NCBI GenBank assembly: GCA_937995515.1
Contig: CALKJZ010000027.1
Coordinates: 1-64,000, forward strand
Length of the DNA: 64,000 nucleotides
Reading direction: 5' to 3'
DNA from: an uncultured Sphingomonadaceae bacterium
GTDB lineage: Bacteria; Pseudomonadota; Alphaproteobacteria; Sphingomonadales; Sphingomonadaceae
The notes beneath the pieces are model-generated. The model was not told where the DNA came from. It saw only the letters and a program-made list of their open reading frames with translations, and ran no database searches. Position 1 is the first letter of the stretch. The number at the start of each line of letters is the position of its first letter. Positions 54,414 through 63,398 of the stretch are shown here, piece after piece. A program made the position numbers and the translations under genes.

Positions 54414-54484
54414 GCCGGATCTGCGGCGCGGCTGGAGCCGAGCGGGGCCCTGCGCGCCGGCCGGTCAGAACCGGTCTGAAGCGG

Positions 54485-54907
54485 TCAGAAGCGGCTGCCG
54501 CGCGGCACCGTTACCGGCGTGAAGCGGCCGAGGCGGCAGAAGCCCCATGACTGTCGCGAGACCGGGTCCACCACGTCGACGATGTCGTTCTCGCACATCT
54601 GGCCGACGGTCGAGCGGAAGACGATCGTGCGGTTCCGGTCGAGCGCCGGGCAGGTGTCGGCGAGATCGTTGCGGAACCAGCGGTTGGCGCCGGTGCGGAC
54701 CATGATGGCGCCGTTCTCGAACGGCCGGCTTTCCTGCATGTCACGCAGCGGCAGGCACTGGCGCGGCTTGCCGGTGGCTGGCAGCGCCGTCACGTCGAGG
54801 CGGCCATCGGGCAGGAGCGCGGGCTGCTGGGCGGCACCGGCAGCGCCAAGCAGGGCGGCCGCGGCGAGGGCAAGACACATGCGAAGGCTAGGCAGGCTGG
54901 AAGGCAT
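54485..54907 (-). CDS. DUF6491 family exported protein
   Basis: The 140-residue protein has a signal peptide ending in LLGAAGAAQQ and the DUF6491 pattern: RQCLPLRDM, GANRWFRNDLADTCPAL, STVGQMCENDIVDVVD and GFCRLGRFTPV. Four cysteines should form two disulfides in the periplasm. The function is unknown. Its start at 54907 lies inside the end of the gloB gene (20-bp overlap), with GGAGAG upstream. It is convergent with the LysM/M23 gene. Confidence 0.8.
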   Translation of the reverse strand: MPSSLPSLRMCLALAAAALLGAAGAAQQPALLPDGRLDVTALPATGKPRQCLPLRDMQESRPFENGAIMVRTGANRWFRNDLADTCPALDRNRTIVFRSTVGQMCENDIVDVVDPVSRQSWGFCRLGRFTPVTVPRGSRF

Positions 54908-55640
54908 CCTTGGCTCTCCTGATTTCGCCGAGGCGCGCAGGGCTTCCGGCGCGCACGAAGGGGTTGGTTGCCAGTTCCTCGGCCAGTGCGAAGGGCACGG
55001 TCGGCTCGTTCCTGCGCCGCGCCTCCTGAACGGCTGCGTAACGGGCGGCGAGCGCGGCATTGCCGGGCTCCACCGTCACGGCGAAGCAGGCGTTGGCAAG
55101 GGTGTATTCGTGCGCGCAGAAGACCCGCGTCTCCGGCGGCAGCGCCGCGAGGCGGGCAAGGCTTTGGAACATGTCGTCGGGTGTGCCCTCGAACAGCCGT
55201 CCGCAGCCCATGGCAAACAGCGTGTCGCCGCTGAACAGCGCGCGGGCGCTCGGCACATGATAGGCGATGTGCCCGGCTGTGTGCCCGCCCACGAACAGCA
55301 CGCGGGCCTCGTGCGCGCCGAGCATCACGCCGTCGCCCGCGTCGACCGCGCGGTCGATTCCCGGAATGCGGTCGGCCTCGCGCGCCGGGCCGACAACGGT
55401 GCAGCCGCTTGCCGCCTTGATGGCACGGTTGCCGCCGACATGGTCCGGGTGCCAGTGGGTGTTGAGGATGTGCGAGATGGCAAGGCCCCGCCGCTCGACA
55501 AAGGCGAGCACGGGGGCGGCATCGCCCGGATCGACGGCCGCCACCGTGCCCGGTTCATACTCGAACAGCCAGATGTAATTGTCGGCAAAGGCCGGCACGC
55601 GGTGGACCGGCGGCAGCTCCGGCAGGGGCGGCATCACCAT
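54888..55640 (-). CDS. gloB: Hydroxyacylglutathione hydrolase (glyoxalase II)
   Basis: GloB hydrolyses S-lactoylglutathione to lactate and glutathione. The metallo-beta-lactamase motif THWHPDH is at residues 61-67, followed by GGHTAGHIAYH, LFSGDTLFAMGCGRLFEGT and CAHEYTLANACF. The length (250) is normal. The start overlaps the end of the glyoxalase-like gene upstream by seven bases, so the two steps of methylglyoxal detoxification are co-translated. Confidence 0.95.
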   Translation of the reverse strand: MVMPPLPELPPVHRVPAFADNYIWLFEYEPGTVAAVDPGDAAPVLAFVERRGLAISHILNTHWHPDHVGGNRAIKAASGCTVVGPAREADRIPGIDRAVDAGDGVMLGAHEARVLFVGGHTAGHIAYHVPSARALFSGDTLFAMGCGRLFEGTPDDMFQSLARLAALPPETRVFCAHEYTLANACFAVTVEPGNAALAARYAAVQEARRRNEPTVPFALAEELATNPFVRAGSPARLGEIRRAKDAFQPA

Positions 55641-56050
55641 TGCCCGATGTTGGGCGCCGATGCCCAGGGTTCCCTCGGCGGCAGCGGATCGCCCTTCTGC
55701 AGCAGCTCGATCGAAATGCCATCTGGCGAGCGGACGAAGGCCATGCGGCCATCGCGCGGCGGGCGGTTGATCGCCACCCCGCCGGCTGCCAGCCGCTCGA
55801 CGCTCGCGTAGATGTCGTCCACCTCATAGGCGATATGGCCGAAGTTGCGGCCGCCGGTATAGCCGCGCTCGTCCCAGTTGTGGGTGAGCTCCACCTGCGC
55901 CGATTCGTCGCCGGGTGCGGCGAGGAAGATGAGGGTGAAGCGCCCCTGCGGATTGTCGTAGCGCCGCAGCTCCTTAAGCCCGAGGAGGTTGAAGAAGCGG
56001 ATCGTCTCGTCCGGGTCGGAGACGCGGATCATGGTGTGAAGATATTTCAT
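55634..56050 (-). CDS. Glyoxalase I family protein (GloA-like)
   Basis: The 138-residue vicinal-oxygen-chelate protein has two beta-alpha-beta-beta-beta modules. Metal ligands are probably His5 (MKYLHTMIRV), a Glu in QVELTHNW, His in FGHIAYEVDD and Glu in GISIELLQK. This fits lactoylglutathione lyase. The ATG at 56050 has AGGAGG upstream. Overlap with gloB supports this role. A plain VOC protein of other function cannot be excluded. Confidence 0.87.
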   Translation of the reverse strand: MKYLHTMIRVSDPDETIRFFNLLGLKELRRYDNPQGRFTLIFLAAPGDESAQVELTHNWDERGYTGGRNFGHIAYEVDDIYASVERLAAGGVAINRPPRDGRMAFVRSPDGISIELLQKGDPLPPREPWASAPNIGQW

Positions 56051-56184
56051 CGGCCACCTCCTGCCCTGCCGCGCACCCATCTGCGGCGCCTCTGCGGCGC
56101 CTGTGCGGCCCGTTCGCGGCCAGCCGGGCGCGCGGTCACCCGGGCGGCAGGTCGTTCTCCGTGGGGGCGCTGTCAAGCCCGAGC

Positions 56185-56212
56185 TTGCCGCATGGGCTGC
56201 CGGCGGCTAGGT
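56185..56212 (+). promoter_or_regulatory. Candidate promoter of the SIMPL gene
   Basis: TTGCCG (56185-56190) and CTAGGT (56207-56212) are 16 bp apart. The -10 box ends eight bases before the ATG at 56221, again implying a nearly leaderless mRNA. Confidence 0.45.
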
Positions 56213-56220
56213 GCGGGGTG

Positions 56221-56925
56221 ATGCGGCTGTCCTCCTCGATTGTGGCTGCGGCCATCCTCGCCGCCGGACTGGTGCTTGCGGCCGTCATCGTCGGCCAGGG
56301 GCTTGGCAGCTTCCGCGAGGGGCCCTCGGTCGTCACGGTCCGGGGCGTCGCCGAGCGCGACGTGGTGGCCGATCTTGCCACTTGGACGATCGCGACCCAG
56401 GCCAATGGGACGGATCTTGCCGAAGTGCAGGCCAAGGCCGACCGCGACGCCGAGACGGTGCGCGCCTTCCTCGCCGCCAACGGCTTTGCGCCCGCCGAGG
56501 TGCAGCCGCGCGGCTCGGGGGTGAGCCAGTATTTCGACAGCACGCTGGGGCGGATGAACATCACCATCCGCCAGCGGCTGCAGGCACGCACCACCGATGT
56601 GGCGAAGATGGAGCGGGCCTTTGCCAATCAGGCCGAGCTGATCCGCCGCGGAGTGGCGCTCGACAGCGATGGCATGGGCGGGCTGACCTACAGCTTCACG
56701 AAGCTGAACGACGTGAAGCCCGAGATGATTGCCGAAGCAACCAAGGCGGCACGCGAGGCGGCCGACCAGTTCGCAGCCGACAGCGGCACGCGCGTGGCGC
56801 GCATCCGGCAGGCAACCCAGGGGCTCTTTACCATCACCGGGCGCGATGGCGACCCGGGCGCCGGGACCGACACGCCGAACCAGAAGGTGCGCGTCGTCAC
56901 CACCATCGAGTTCACGCTGCGCTAG
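56221..56925 (+). CDS. SIMPL domain (DUF541) membrane-anchored protein
   Basis: The 234-residue protein has an N-terminal membrane anchor (IVAAAILAAGLVLAAVIVGQGL). Its SIMPL domain starts VVTVRGVAERDVVADLATW and ends with VRVVTTIEFTLR. SIMPL proteins form oligomers in the envelope and have been linked to oxidative stress. The start at 56221 is favoured by a promoter box eight bases upstream and by the signal anchor. It precedes the MarR gene by 35 bp. Confidence 0.88.
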   Translation: MRLSSSIVAAAILAAGLVLAAVIVGQGLGSFREGPSVVTVRGVAERDVVADLATWTIATQANGTDLAEVQAKADRDAETVRAFLAANGFAPAEVQPRGSGVSQYFDSTLGRMNITIRQRLQARTTDVAKMERAFANQAELIRRGVALDSDGMGGLTYSFTKLNDVKPEMIAEATKAAREAADQFAADSGTRVARIRQATQGLFTITGRDGDPGAGTDTPNQKVRVVTTIEFTLR

Positions 56926-56960
56926 GGACGGGCAGGGCCGCGTCGCGCAAAGGCCAATCC

Positions 56961-57395
56961 ATGCTGCGGCTGGAGCGCTTTCTCCCCTACCGTCTGTCGG
57001 TTGCATCCAATGCGGTCTCGGGGCGCATCGCAGCCGTCTATCGCGCGCGGTTCGGCCTCAGCATTCCCGAATGGCGGATGGTCGCCGTGATTGCCGAGCG
57101 CGGCGAGCCGGTGCAGGCCGATCTGGTGGCGGCAACCGCCATGGACAAGATGACCGTCTCGCGGGCGGTCGCAGCGCTCGTCGCGCGCGGGCTGGTCAGG
57201 CGCTCGACCAGCGCACACGACCGGCGCACCAGCCGCCTTTCGCTCACCGCCGAAGGCCGGCGGCTCTACAATGAGGTCGCCCCGCTTGCGCTGGCGCTGG
57301 AGGCAGAGCTTCTCGCGCCGTTCAGCGCCGACGAGCGCGCGCAGCTGTTCGAGATGCTGGAACGGCTGCAGGCCCAGGCTTGCGCCAAGTCGTAA
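56961..57395 (+). CDS. MarR family transcriptional regulator
   Basis: The 144-residue winged-helix protein has VVSN-like start helix PYRLSVASNAVSGRIA, FGLSIPEWRMVAVIAERG, the recognition helix TAMDKMTVSRAVAALVARG and the wing RRSTSAHDRRTSRLSLT. It is immediately upstream of the hpd-hmgA-fahA operon. A palindrome overlaps its own stop codon, so it is likely to control tyrosine/homogentisate breakdown. Confidence 0.9.
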   Translation: MLRLERFLPYRLSVASNAVSGRIAAVYRARFGLSIPEWRMVAVIAERGEPVQADLVAATAMDKMTVSRAVAALVARGLVRRSTSAHDRRTSRLSLTAEGRRLYNEVAPLALALEAELLAPFSADERAQLFEMLERLQAQACAKS

Positions 57396-57407
57396 CTTGT
57401 GTTACGA
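57390..57407. promoter_or_regulatory. Palindromic operator candidate before the homogentisate operon
   Basis: TCGTAAC-TTGT-GTTACGA has perfect 7-bp arms. It falls inside a possible promoter (TTGCGC at 57380-57385, TACGAA at 57403-57408, 17 bp apart), and spans the stop codon of the MarR gene. Binding there would shut off hpd-hmgA-fahA. Confidence 0.6.
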
Positions 57408-57437
57408 AATAGGCCTTCACAGGCAGGAGACGCAAGC

Positions 57438-58535
57438 GTGCGGCAGGCAGGAACCGGGGCCAGCCCGGCAGCCGTCGACAATCCGCTCGGGCTCGACGGG
57501 TTCGAGTTCGTGGAGTTCACCAGCCCCGAGCCCGAGCGGCTGGGCGCGCTGTTCGAGAAGCTGGGCTTCACCCATGTCGCAACCCACCGGTCGAAGAAGG
57601 TGCGCCGCTACGCGCAGGGCGACATCAACTTCCTCCTGAACTTCGAGGATGAGGGGCAGGTCGCCGAGTTTCGCGGGATCCACGGGCCCTCGGCCAATGC
57701 CATGGCCTTTCGCGTGAAGGATGCCGCCTTCGCCCTTGCCGAGGCGCTCGCCCGCGGGGCCGAGCCGGTTGCCGGCCGCGTCGGGCCGATGGAGCTCAAC
57801 ATTCCGGCCATCCGCGGCATCGGCGGCGCCAATCTCTACCTCGTCGACCGCTATGGCGCGCACGAGATCTACGACGTGGATTTCGTGCCCGTGCCGGGCG
57901 CGGGGCGCTCTGACCGGTCGGTCGGCCTCCACACCATTGACCATCTCACCCACAATGTGGCGCGCGGGCAGATGGCAAGATGGGCAGGTTTCTACGAGCG
58001 GATCTTCAACTTCCGCGAGATCCGCATGTTCGACATCAGGGGCCGCGCAACCGGCCTCTTATCGCGGGCCATGACGGCGCCCGACAACCGGATCCGCATT
58101 CCGCTCAACGAATCGCAGGATGACAACAGCCAGATCGAGGAGTTCCTGCGCGCCTACAATGGCGAGGGCATCCAGCACATCGCGCTTGCAACCGACGACA
58201 TCCTCGCAACCGTCGATGCGCTGCGTGCCAACGGCATTGCCTTCCAGCACACGCCGGACAGCTACTACGAGCGGATCGATGCGCGGCTTCCGGGCCACGG
58301 CCGCGACGTCGAAGAGCTGCGCCGGCGGCGCATCCTGATCGACGGCGCGCCCGAGACCGGCGGCGGCATTCTCCTCCAGATCTTCACCGAGAACATGGTC
58401 GGCCCGATCTTCTTCGAGATCATCGAGCGCCGGGGCAACGACGGCTTCGGCGAGGGCAATTTCCAGGCGCTGTTCGAAAGCCTCGAGCTCGACCAGATCC
58501 GTCGCGGCGTGATTCCGGCAGGCATCCGGGCATGA
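57438..58535 (+). CDS. hpd: 4-hydroxyphenylpyruvate dioxygenase
   Basis: Hpd turns 4-hydroxyphenylpyruvate into homogentisate with an Fe(II) centre. The facial triad fits: His in [13 protein letters not shown], His in [11 protein letters not shown] and Glu in [12 protein letters not shown]. Also typical are the family stretch [13 protein letters not shown] and the tail [21 protein letters not shown] at 57438 has AGGAG upstream and gives 365 residues. It overlaps hmgA by four bases. Confidence 0.97.
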   Translation: MRQAGTGASPAAVDNPLGLDGFEFVEFTSPEPERLGALFEKLGFTHVATHRSKKVRRYAQGDINFLLNFEDEGQVAEFRGIHGPSANAMAFRVKDAAFALAEALARGAEPVAGRVGPMELNIPAIRGIGGANLYLVDRYGAHEIYDVDFVPVPGAGRSDRSVGLHTIDHLTHNVARGQMARWAGFYERIFNFREIRMFDIRGRATGLLSRAMTAPDNRIRIPLNESQDDNSQIEEFLRAYNGEGIQHIALATDDILATVDALRANGIAFQHTPDSYYERIDARLPGHGRDVEELRRRRILIDGAPETGGGILLQIFTENMVGPIFFEIIERRGNDGFGEGNFQALFESLELDQIRRGVIPAGIRA

Positions 58536-59839
58536 CCGCGCCCCCTGTTGCGCCCGGCGGCACGCGCCCGGCGCTCACCGGCCTTGGCAGCCATCTCGAA
58601 AGCGAGGCCGTGCCCGGCGCGCTCCCGGTCGGGCGCAACGCGCCGCAGCGGCCGCGGTTCGGCCTTTATGCCGAGCAGTTCTCGGGCACGGCCTTTACCG
58701 CCCCGCGCGCCGAGAATCGCCGCGCCTGGCTCTATCGCCTCCGCCCCTCGGCCATGCACGGCGAGCTCCGGCCGCTGGCCCACGGCGGGCTGGCCGCGCC
58801 GCCCCTTGCCGATGGCGTGCTCGATCCGAACCGGATCCGCTGGGATCCGCTGCCGATGCCGGCGCACGGCGTCGACTGGCTCGACGGCTTTCGCACGCTG
58901 GCCGGCAATGGCTCGGCCGAGGCGGGCGAGGGTGTCTCGGTGCATCTTTACGCCTGCAACCAGGCGATGGGGCCGCGCGCTTTCGTGTCTGCCGATGGCG
59001 AGATGCTGATCGTGCCGCAGGAGGGGCGGCTTGCGCTCATGACCGAGTTCGGCGCGCTCGGCGTGGCGCCGGGCGAGATTGCCCTCATTCCCCGGGGTTG
59101 CCGGATGCGCGTGGATGCCGAGGGCCCGGCACGCGGCTGGGTGCTGGAGAACCACGGCGCGCTGTTGCGCCTGCCCGAGCTCGGGCCCATCGGTGCGAAC
59201 GGGCTGGCCTCGCCGCGCGATTTCGAGGCCCCGCATGCAGCCTTCGAGGCAGCCGACGTGCCGCACCAGCTGGTGGTGAAGTTCGGCGGGCGGCTCTTTG
59301 CCTGCGATCTTGGCCACTCGCCCTTCGACGTGGTGGCCTGGCACGGCAATCTCGCGCCGTTCCGCTACGATCTTGCCCGGTTCAACACCCTGGGGACGGT
59401 GAGCTTCGATCATCCGGACCCGTCGATCTTCACGGTGCTGACCTCGCCCTCGGGGGCGCCGGGCGTGGCCAATTGCGATTTTGTGATCTTTCCCCCGCGC
59501 TGGATGGTCGCCGAAGACACGTTCCGCCCGCCCTGGTTCCACCGGAACGTGATGAGCGAATATCTGGGCCTCATCCGCGGCACCTACGACGCCAAGGCCG
59601 GCGGGTTCGTGCCGGGCGGCGGCTCGCTCCACAACCGGATGAGCGCGCACGGGCCAGACCTCGCCAGCTGGGAGAAGGCCACCCACGCAACGCTTGCGCC
59701 CGAAAAGCTCGACTCCGGGCTTGCCTTCATGTTCGAGACCGTGCGCCCCTTCCGTCTCACCCGCTGGGCAGCCGAGACTCCGCTGCGCCAGACCGGCTAT
59801 GACGCCGTCTGGAGCGGATTCGCAAAGGGGCAGGTGTGA
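58532..59839 (+). CDS. hmgA: Homogentisate 1,2-dioxygenase
   Basis: HmgA opens the homogentisate ring to maleylacetoacetate. The iron ligands are in [14 protein letters not shown] (His and Glu six residues apart) and in [12 protein letters not shown] (His). The N-terminal [22 protein letters not shown] is diagnostic. The length (435) is normal. It overlaps its neighbours at both ends (ATGA and GTGA), so the pathway is one transcript. Confidence 0.97.
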   Translation: MTAPPVAPGGTRPALTGLGSHLESEAVPGALPVGRNAPQRPRFGLYAEQFSGTAFTAPRAENRRAWLYRLRPSAMHGELRPLAHGGLAAPPLADGVLDPNRIRWDPLPMPAHGVDWLDGFRTLAGNGSAEAGEGVSVHLYACNQAMGPRAFVSADGEMLIVPQEGRLALMTEFGALGVAPGEIALIPRGCRMRVDAEGPARGWVLENHGALLRLPELGPIGANGLASPRDFEAPHAAFEAADVPHQLVVKFGGRLFACDLGHSPFDVVAWHGNLAPFRYDLARFNTLGTVSFDHPDPSIFTVLTSPSGAPGVANCDFVIFPPRWMVAEDTFRPPWFHRNVMSEYLGLIRGTYDAKAGGFVPGGGSLHNRMSAHGPDLASWEKATHATLAPEKLDSGLAFMFETVRPFRLTRWAAETPLRQTGYDAVWSGFAKGQV

Positions 59840-61119
59840 CACTTGACGAAACGCACGGGGCCGATGCCTCGAGCTGGGTGCAGGGCGCCGACGGCCATCC
59901 GGATTTTCCGGTCCAGAACCTGCCGCTCGGCCTCTTCAGCGACGGGGATTCGGGCCCGCGCGCCGGCGTTGCGATCGGCGACATGGTGTTCGACCTCGCC
60001 GGCTGGCTCTCGGCCTGCGACGACGAGGCGGACCGCCTCGTCGCCGGGCTCTGCTTCGACCGGCTGAACGATCTCCTGGCAGCCGGGCCGCAGCTGCGCG
60101 CCATGCTGCGCCGGCGGCTGTTTGCCCTGTTCACCGATCCGCTGCGCCGGGCCGAGGCCGAACCGTTCCTCGTGCCCGCGGGGGAGGCGCAGATGCACCT
60201 GCCCTGCGAGGTGAGGGACTATACGGACTTCTACGCCGGCATCCACCACGCCAGCAAGGTCGGACGGCTGTTCCGGCCCGACAGTCCGCTCTTGCCCAAC
60301 TACCGGCACCTGCCCATCGGCTACCACGGGCGGTCCTCGTCGGTCGTCGTCTCGGGAACCCCGGTTGAGCGGCCGCACGGGCAGCTGCCCGGGGCAGACG
60401 GGCCGCGCTTCGGCCCCACCGAGCGGCTTGACCACGAGTTCGAGCTCGCCATCTGGGTGGGCACGCCCAATGTGCTGGGCAGCCCCGTTTCGATCGGCTC
60501 GGCCGCGTCGCACATCGCGGGCTTCGGCCTCCTCAACGACTGGTCGGCCCGCGACATCCAGGCCTGGGAATATCAGCCGCTCGGGCCCTTCCTCGCCAAG
60601 AGCTTTGCCACCTCCGTCTCGCCGTGGATCGTGACACCCGAGGCGCTCCTGCCCTTCCGGTGCCCGGCCTTCCCGCGCGCCGGAGACGACCCGCAGCCGC
60701 TTGCCTACCTGCTCGACCGGCAGGACCAGGAGTCCGGCGGGCTTGCGCTCACGCTCGAGACCTTCCTCCAGACCGCCTTCATGCGCGAGAAGGGCCTGCC
60801 GCCCCACCGCATCAGCATCGCGAGCGCGCGCCACCTGTGGTGGACCCCGGCGCAGCTGCTCGCCCACCACACGTCGAACGGCTGCAACCTGCGCGCCGGC
60901 GACCTTCTTGGCACCGGCACCATCTCGGGGCCGGAGGTCGGCTCGGAAGGCTCGATGCTGGAGCTGACCGAGGGGGGCGCGCGCCCGCTCGACCTGCCCG
61001 GCGGCGAGCGCCGGACCTTCCTCGAGGCCGGCGACCGGATCACGCTGAAGGCAAGCGCCAGCCGGGCAGGCCATGCCACAATCGGGCTGGGGACGTGCAC
61101 CGGCGAGATCATCGGCTGA
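59836..61119 (+). CDS. fahA: Fumarylacetoacetase
   Basis: FahA hydrolyses fumarylacetoacetate to fumarate and acetoacetate. The 427-residue protein has [64 protein letters not shown] and [11 protein letters not shown], all typical. It starts with GTG overlapping the hmgA stop. A maleylacetoacetate isomerase gene is not adjacent, so that step must be encoded elsewhere or skipped. Confidence 0.96.
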   Translation: MTLDETHGADASSWVQGADGHPDFPVQNLPLGLFSDGDSGPRAGVAIGDMVFDLAGWLSACDDEADRLVAGLCFDRLNDLLAAGPQLRAMLRRRLFALFTDPLRRAEAEPFLVPAGEAQMHLPCEVRDYTDFYAGIHHASKVGRLFRPDSPLLPNYRHLPIGYHGRSSSVVVSGTPVERPHGQLPGADGPRFGPTERLDHEFELAIWVGTPNVLGSPVSIGSAASHIAGFGLLNDWSARDIQAWEYQPLGPFLAKSFATSVSPWIVTPEALLPFRCPAFPRAGDDPQPLAYLLDRQDQESGGLALTLETFLQTAFMREKGLPPHRISIASARHLWWTPAQLLAHHTSNGCNLRAGDLLGTGTISGPEVGSEGSMLELTEGGARPLDLPGGERRTFLEAGDRITLKASASRAGHATIGLGTCTGEIIG

Positions 61120-61143
61120 GCCGGCCCGGCGGGCGGGCGGGGC

Positions 61144-61623
61144 TCAGGGATTGACCGGCGGCCGCACCGAGGAATGGAGATGCTGGATCTTCCAGTCCTT
61201 CCCGTCCCAGCGATAGATGAAACTGTAGCGCGCGGCGACATCCACCCGATCGCCGTTTGCGTTCTTCATGTTGACGGTCCAGTTGCCGCTGCGCTGCGCC
61301 GTGTTGCAATCGATGAGAACGGTGGACGTTTCGATCCGTCCCACGGGTTCCCCTTTCAGGAAATCCTCGAAATATCCGCGGATCTTCGCGTGCCCCTTCC
61401 GCTCGGCGTTCGAGACGGTTGCAAGAAGGGTGGCATCGGGCGCGAACAGCGCCACGACCTTGTCCGGGTCGCCGGTGGCCCAGGCGGCGTTGAAGCGGTC
61501 GAACTGGGCAGCCACCTGCGCCTCGGTCGCAGCCGGGCAGGCAGCTGGGGCCGTGCGCGCCCCGGCGGGAACGGCAAGGGCAAGAAGGCCGAGCACGGCC
61601 AGTGGCGCAGGTCTGTGCGTCAT
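61144..61623 (-). CDS. Exported NTF2-like (SnoaL/DUF4440-type) protein
   Basis: The 159-residue protein has a signal peptide (PLAVLGLLALAVPAGARTA) followed by an NTF2-like fold: AQFDRFNAAWATGDPDKVVALFAPDATLL, then YFEDFLKGEP and a closing YSFIYRWDGKDWKIQHLHSS. Such domains bind small ligands or act as calcium/calmodulin-kinase-like association domains; an enzymatic role is unproven. The ATG at 61623 has GGAGA upstream. It converges with fahA. Confidence 0.8.
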   Translation of the reverse strand: MTHRPAPLAVLGLLALAVPAGARTAPAACPAATEAQVAAQFDRFNAAWATGDPDKVVALFAPDATLLATVSNAERKGHAKIRGYFEDFLKGEPVGRIETSTVLIDCNTAQRSGNWTVNMKNANGDRVDVAARYSFIYRWDGKDWKIQHLHSSVRPPVNP

Positions 61624-61740
61624 GGGGTCTCCGGGCGAAAATGTTGCGCGTGTGTCGGCGTTTTGCCGGTTTGCCATATGGGTGCCCGCACCGGCCGGTC
61701 AAGGCCGTCACCTGCCTGTTCCTTCAGCCGGTTGCCGGGC

Positions 61741-61769
61741 TTGTTCCCGGGCCGGTTCGCGCGCATAGG
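61741..61769 (+). promoter_or_regulatory. Candidate promoter of the universal stress gene
   Basis: TTGTTC (61741-61746) and CATAGG (61764-61769) are 17 bp apart, 21 bases before the ATG at 61791. A GGGAGG ribosome-binding site lies between. Confidence 0.5.
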
Positions 61770-61790
61770 AGGGCTCGTCGGGAGGTCGGC

Positions 61791-62606
61791 ATGAAATCGA
61801 TTCTGCTGCATGTGGCGGATGATCCGCAGTTCGAGGGCCGGCTGCAGGGGGCGCTCGATCTTGCGCGGCTGATGGGCGGGCATGTCGACTGCCTGCAGAC
61901 CCGGCGGATCCCGGCCTTCTACGGGGCGGAGACGGCCGGCTTCTCCGGCAGCGCCACGATGGTGATGCAGCTGATGGACATGGAGGAGAAGGCCGCAGCC
62001 GACAACCGCGAGCGCATCACCGCGCGCCTCCGCAACGAGGATGTGCCCTGGTCGTGGTTCGACTCCATGGGCGATCCGGCCTTCATGCTCGTGGAGCGTT
62101 CGCTCCTCAACGATGTCATCGTCCTGAGCCAGCCCGAATCCGGGCAGGACGAGGCGGCGCGCATGCTCGGCCATGTGGTCACGCGCGCGGAGACGCCGGT
62201 GCTGGTGATGCCGTCCACCGCACGGGCGCTGCCGCTCGACCGGCCGGTTCTGATCGCATGGAAGCCGACCGCCGAGGCCGCCAAGGCCGTGCGCGCCTCG
62301 GTGCCGCTCCTGCGGCGGGCAAGCCGGGTCGATGTGCTGAGCATCGACGCGCCCGACGAGGCGGACCTGCCGCCGCTTGACGTCGCGGCCTATCTGTCGC
62401 GGCACGGGATTGCCTCCGAGGTGCACAGCCGCGCCTCGGGCAGCCGGTCGACGGCCGAGGCGCTGCAGGATGCGGCCGCCGAGCTTGGCAGCGGCATCAT
62501 CGTAATGGGCGGCTATGGGCGCAGCCGGGCCATGGAATTCCTGCTCGGCGGTGTGACCCGCCGCTTCCTGCAGGCCACCGCCTTCCCGCTTCTGATGGCG
62601 CACTGA
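61791..62606 (+). CDS. Universal stress protein (tandem UspA domains)
   Basis: The 271-residue protein begins MKSILLHVADDPQFEGRLQG and has two Usp-type domains. The second ends in IIVMGGYGRSRAMEFLLGGVTRRFLQ, with the G-x2-G-x9-G-type ATP-binding loop. Usp proteins respond to starvation or oxidative stress. GGGAGG precedes the ATG. It stands alone, between convergent and divergent neighbours. Confidence 0.9.
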   Translation: MKSILLHVADDPQFEGRLQGALDLARLMGGHVDCLQTRRIPAFYGAETAGFSGSATMVMQLMDMEEKAAADNRERITARLRNEDVPWSWFDSMGDPAFMLVERSLLNDVIVLSQPESGQDEAARMLGHVVTRAETPVLVMPSTARALPLDRPVLIAWKPTAEAAKAVRASVPLLRRASRVDVLSIDAPDEADLPPLDVAAYLSRHGIASEVHSRASGSRSTAEALQDAAAELGSGIIVMGGYGRSRAMEFLLGGVTRRFLQATAFPLLMAH

Positions 62607-62721
62607 GGCGGGCGCGCCGTCCGCGCGCGGCAGGCGGCGCGTGGCAGGCGGCGTGCGGCAGGCGGGGCGTGGCAGCTGGAGCGCCACGGCGAGGAGGCCA
62701 CCGGCCTGCCGGGCGCGGGGC

Positions 62722-63396
62722 TCAGCCGGCGGCAGCCTCCCGGAGCGCACGGATGTTGGCCCCGTAACAGGCCCGGCCGCCGCGGAACACGGCAGACCCT
62801 GCGACGAACGTGTCGGCCCCGGCGGCGGCAAGCGCACCGATGGTTTCGGGTTGGACCCCGCCATCCACCTCGATGCGCAGCGGCTGGTCGCCGGCCATGG
62901 CCCGCACCGCGGCCACACGGCCGACCGCCTCGGGAATGAAGGCCTGCCCGCCGAAGCCGGGGTTGACCGACATCAGCAGCACCATGTCGACCATGCCGAT
63001 GACCGGTCGCAGGGCCTCCACCGGCGTCCCCGGGTTGAGGGTGACCCCGACCCTGCGGCCGGTGGCCGCCACCGTCTGCAGGCTGCGGTGCAGGTGCGGG
63101 CCGGATTCCACGTGCACGGTGATGATGTCGGCCCCCGCCTCGGCGAAGCGCGCAATCCACGGGTCCACCGGCGCGACCATCAGGTGCACATCGAACGGCC
63201 GGTCGGTTGCCGGGCGCAGCGCCTTCACGACATCGGGGCCGATGGTGAGATTGGGCACGAAATGCCCGTCCATCACGTCGATGTGCACCCAGTCTGCCCC
63301 GGCCGCAATGATCGCCTCGACCTCCTCGCCCAGCCGGGCGAAATCCGCGGCAAGAATGGAGGGGGCAATCAGGACCGGGTTGGGCGAGCGCGCCAT
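62722..63396 (-). CDS. rpe: Ribulose-phosphate 3-epimerase
   Basis: Rpe interconverts ribulose-5-P and xylulose-5-P in the pentose phosphate pathway. The TIM-barrel protein (224 residues) has APSILAADFARLGEE, VHIDVMDGHFVPNLTIGP, FDVHLMV, LLMSVNPGFGGQAF and RIEVDGGVQPETIGAL, including the metal and catalytic Asp residues. Its ATG comes two bases after the accA stop, so it is coupled to it. The gap downstream (62607-62721) has short GGCAGGCGG repeats. Confidence 0.97.
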   Translation of the reverse strand: MARSPNPVLIAPSILAADFARLGEEVEAIIAAGADWVHIDVMDGHFVPNLTIGPDVVKALRPATDRPFDVHLMVAPVDPWIARFAEAGADIITVHVESGPHLHRSLQTVAATGRRVGVTLNPGTPVEALRPVIGMVDMVLLMSVNPGFGGQAFIPEAVGRVAAVRAMAGDQPLRIEVDGGVQPETIGALAAAGADTFVAGSAVFRGGRACYGANIRALREAAAG

Positions 63397-63398
63397 GG

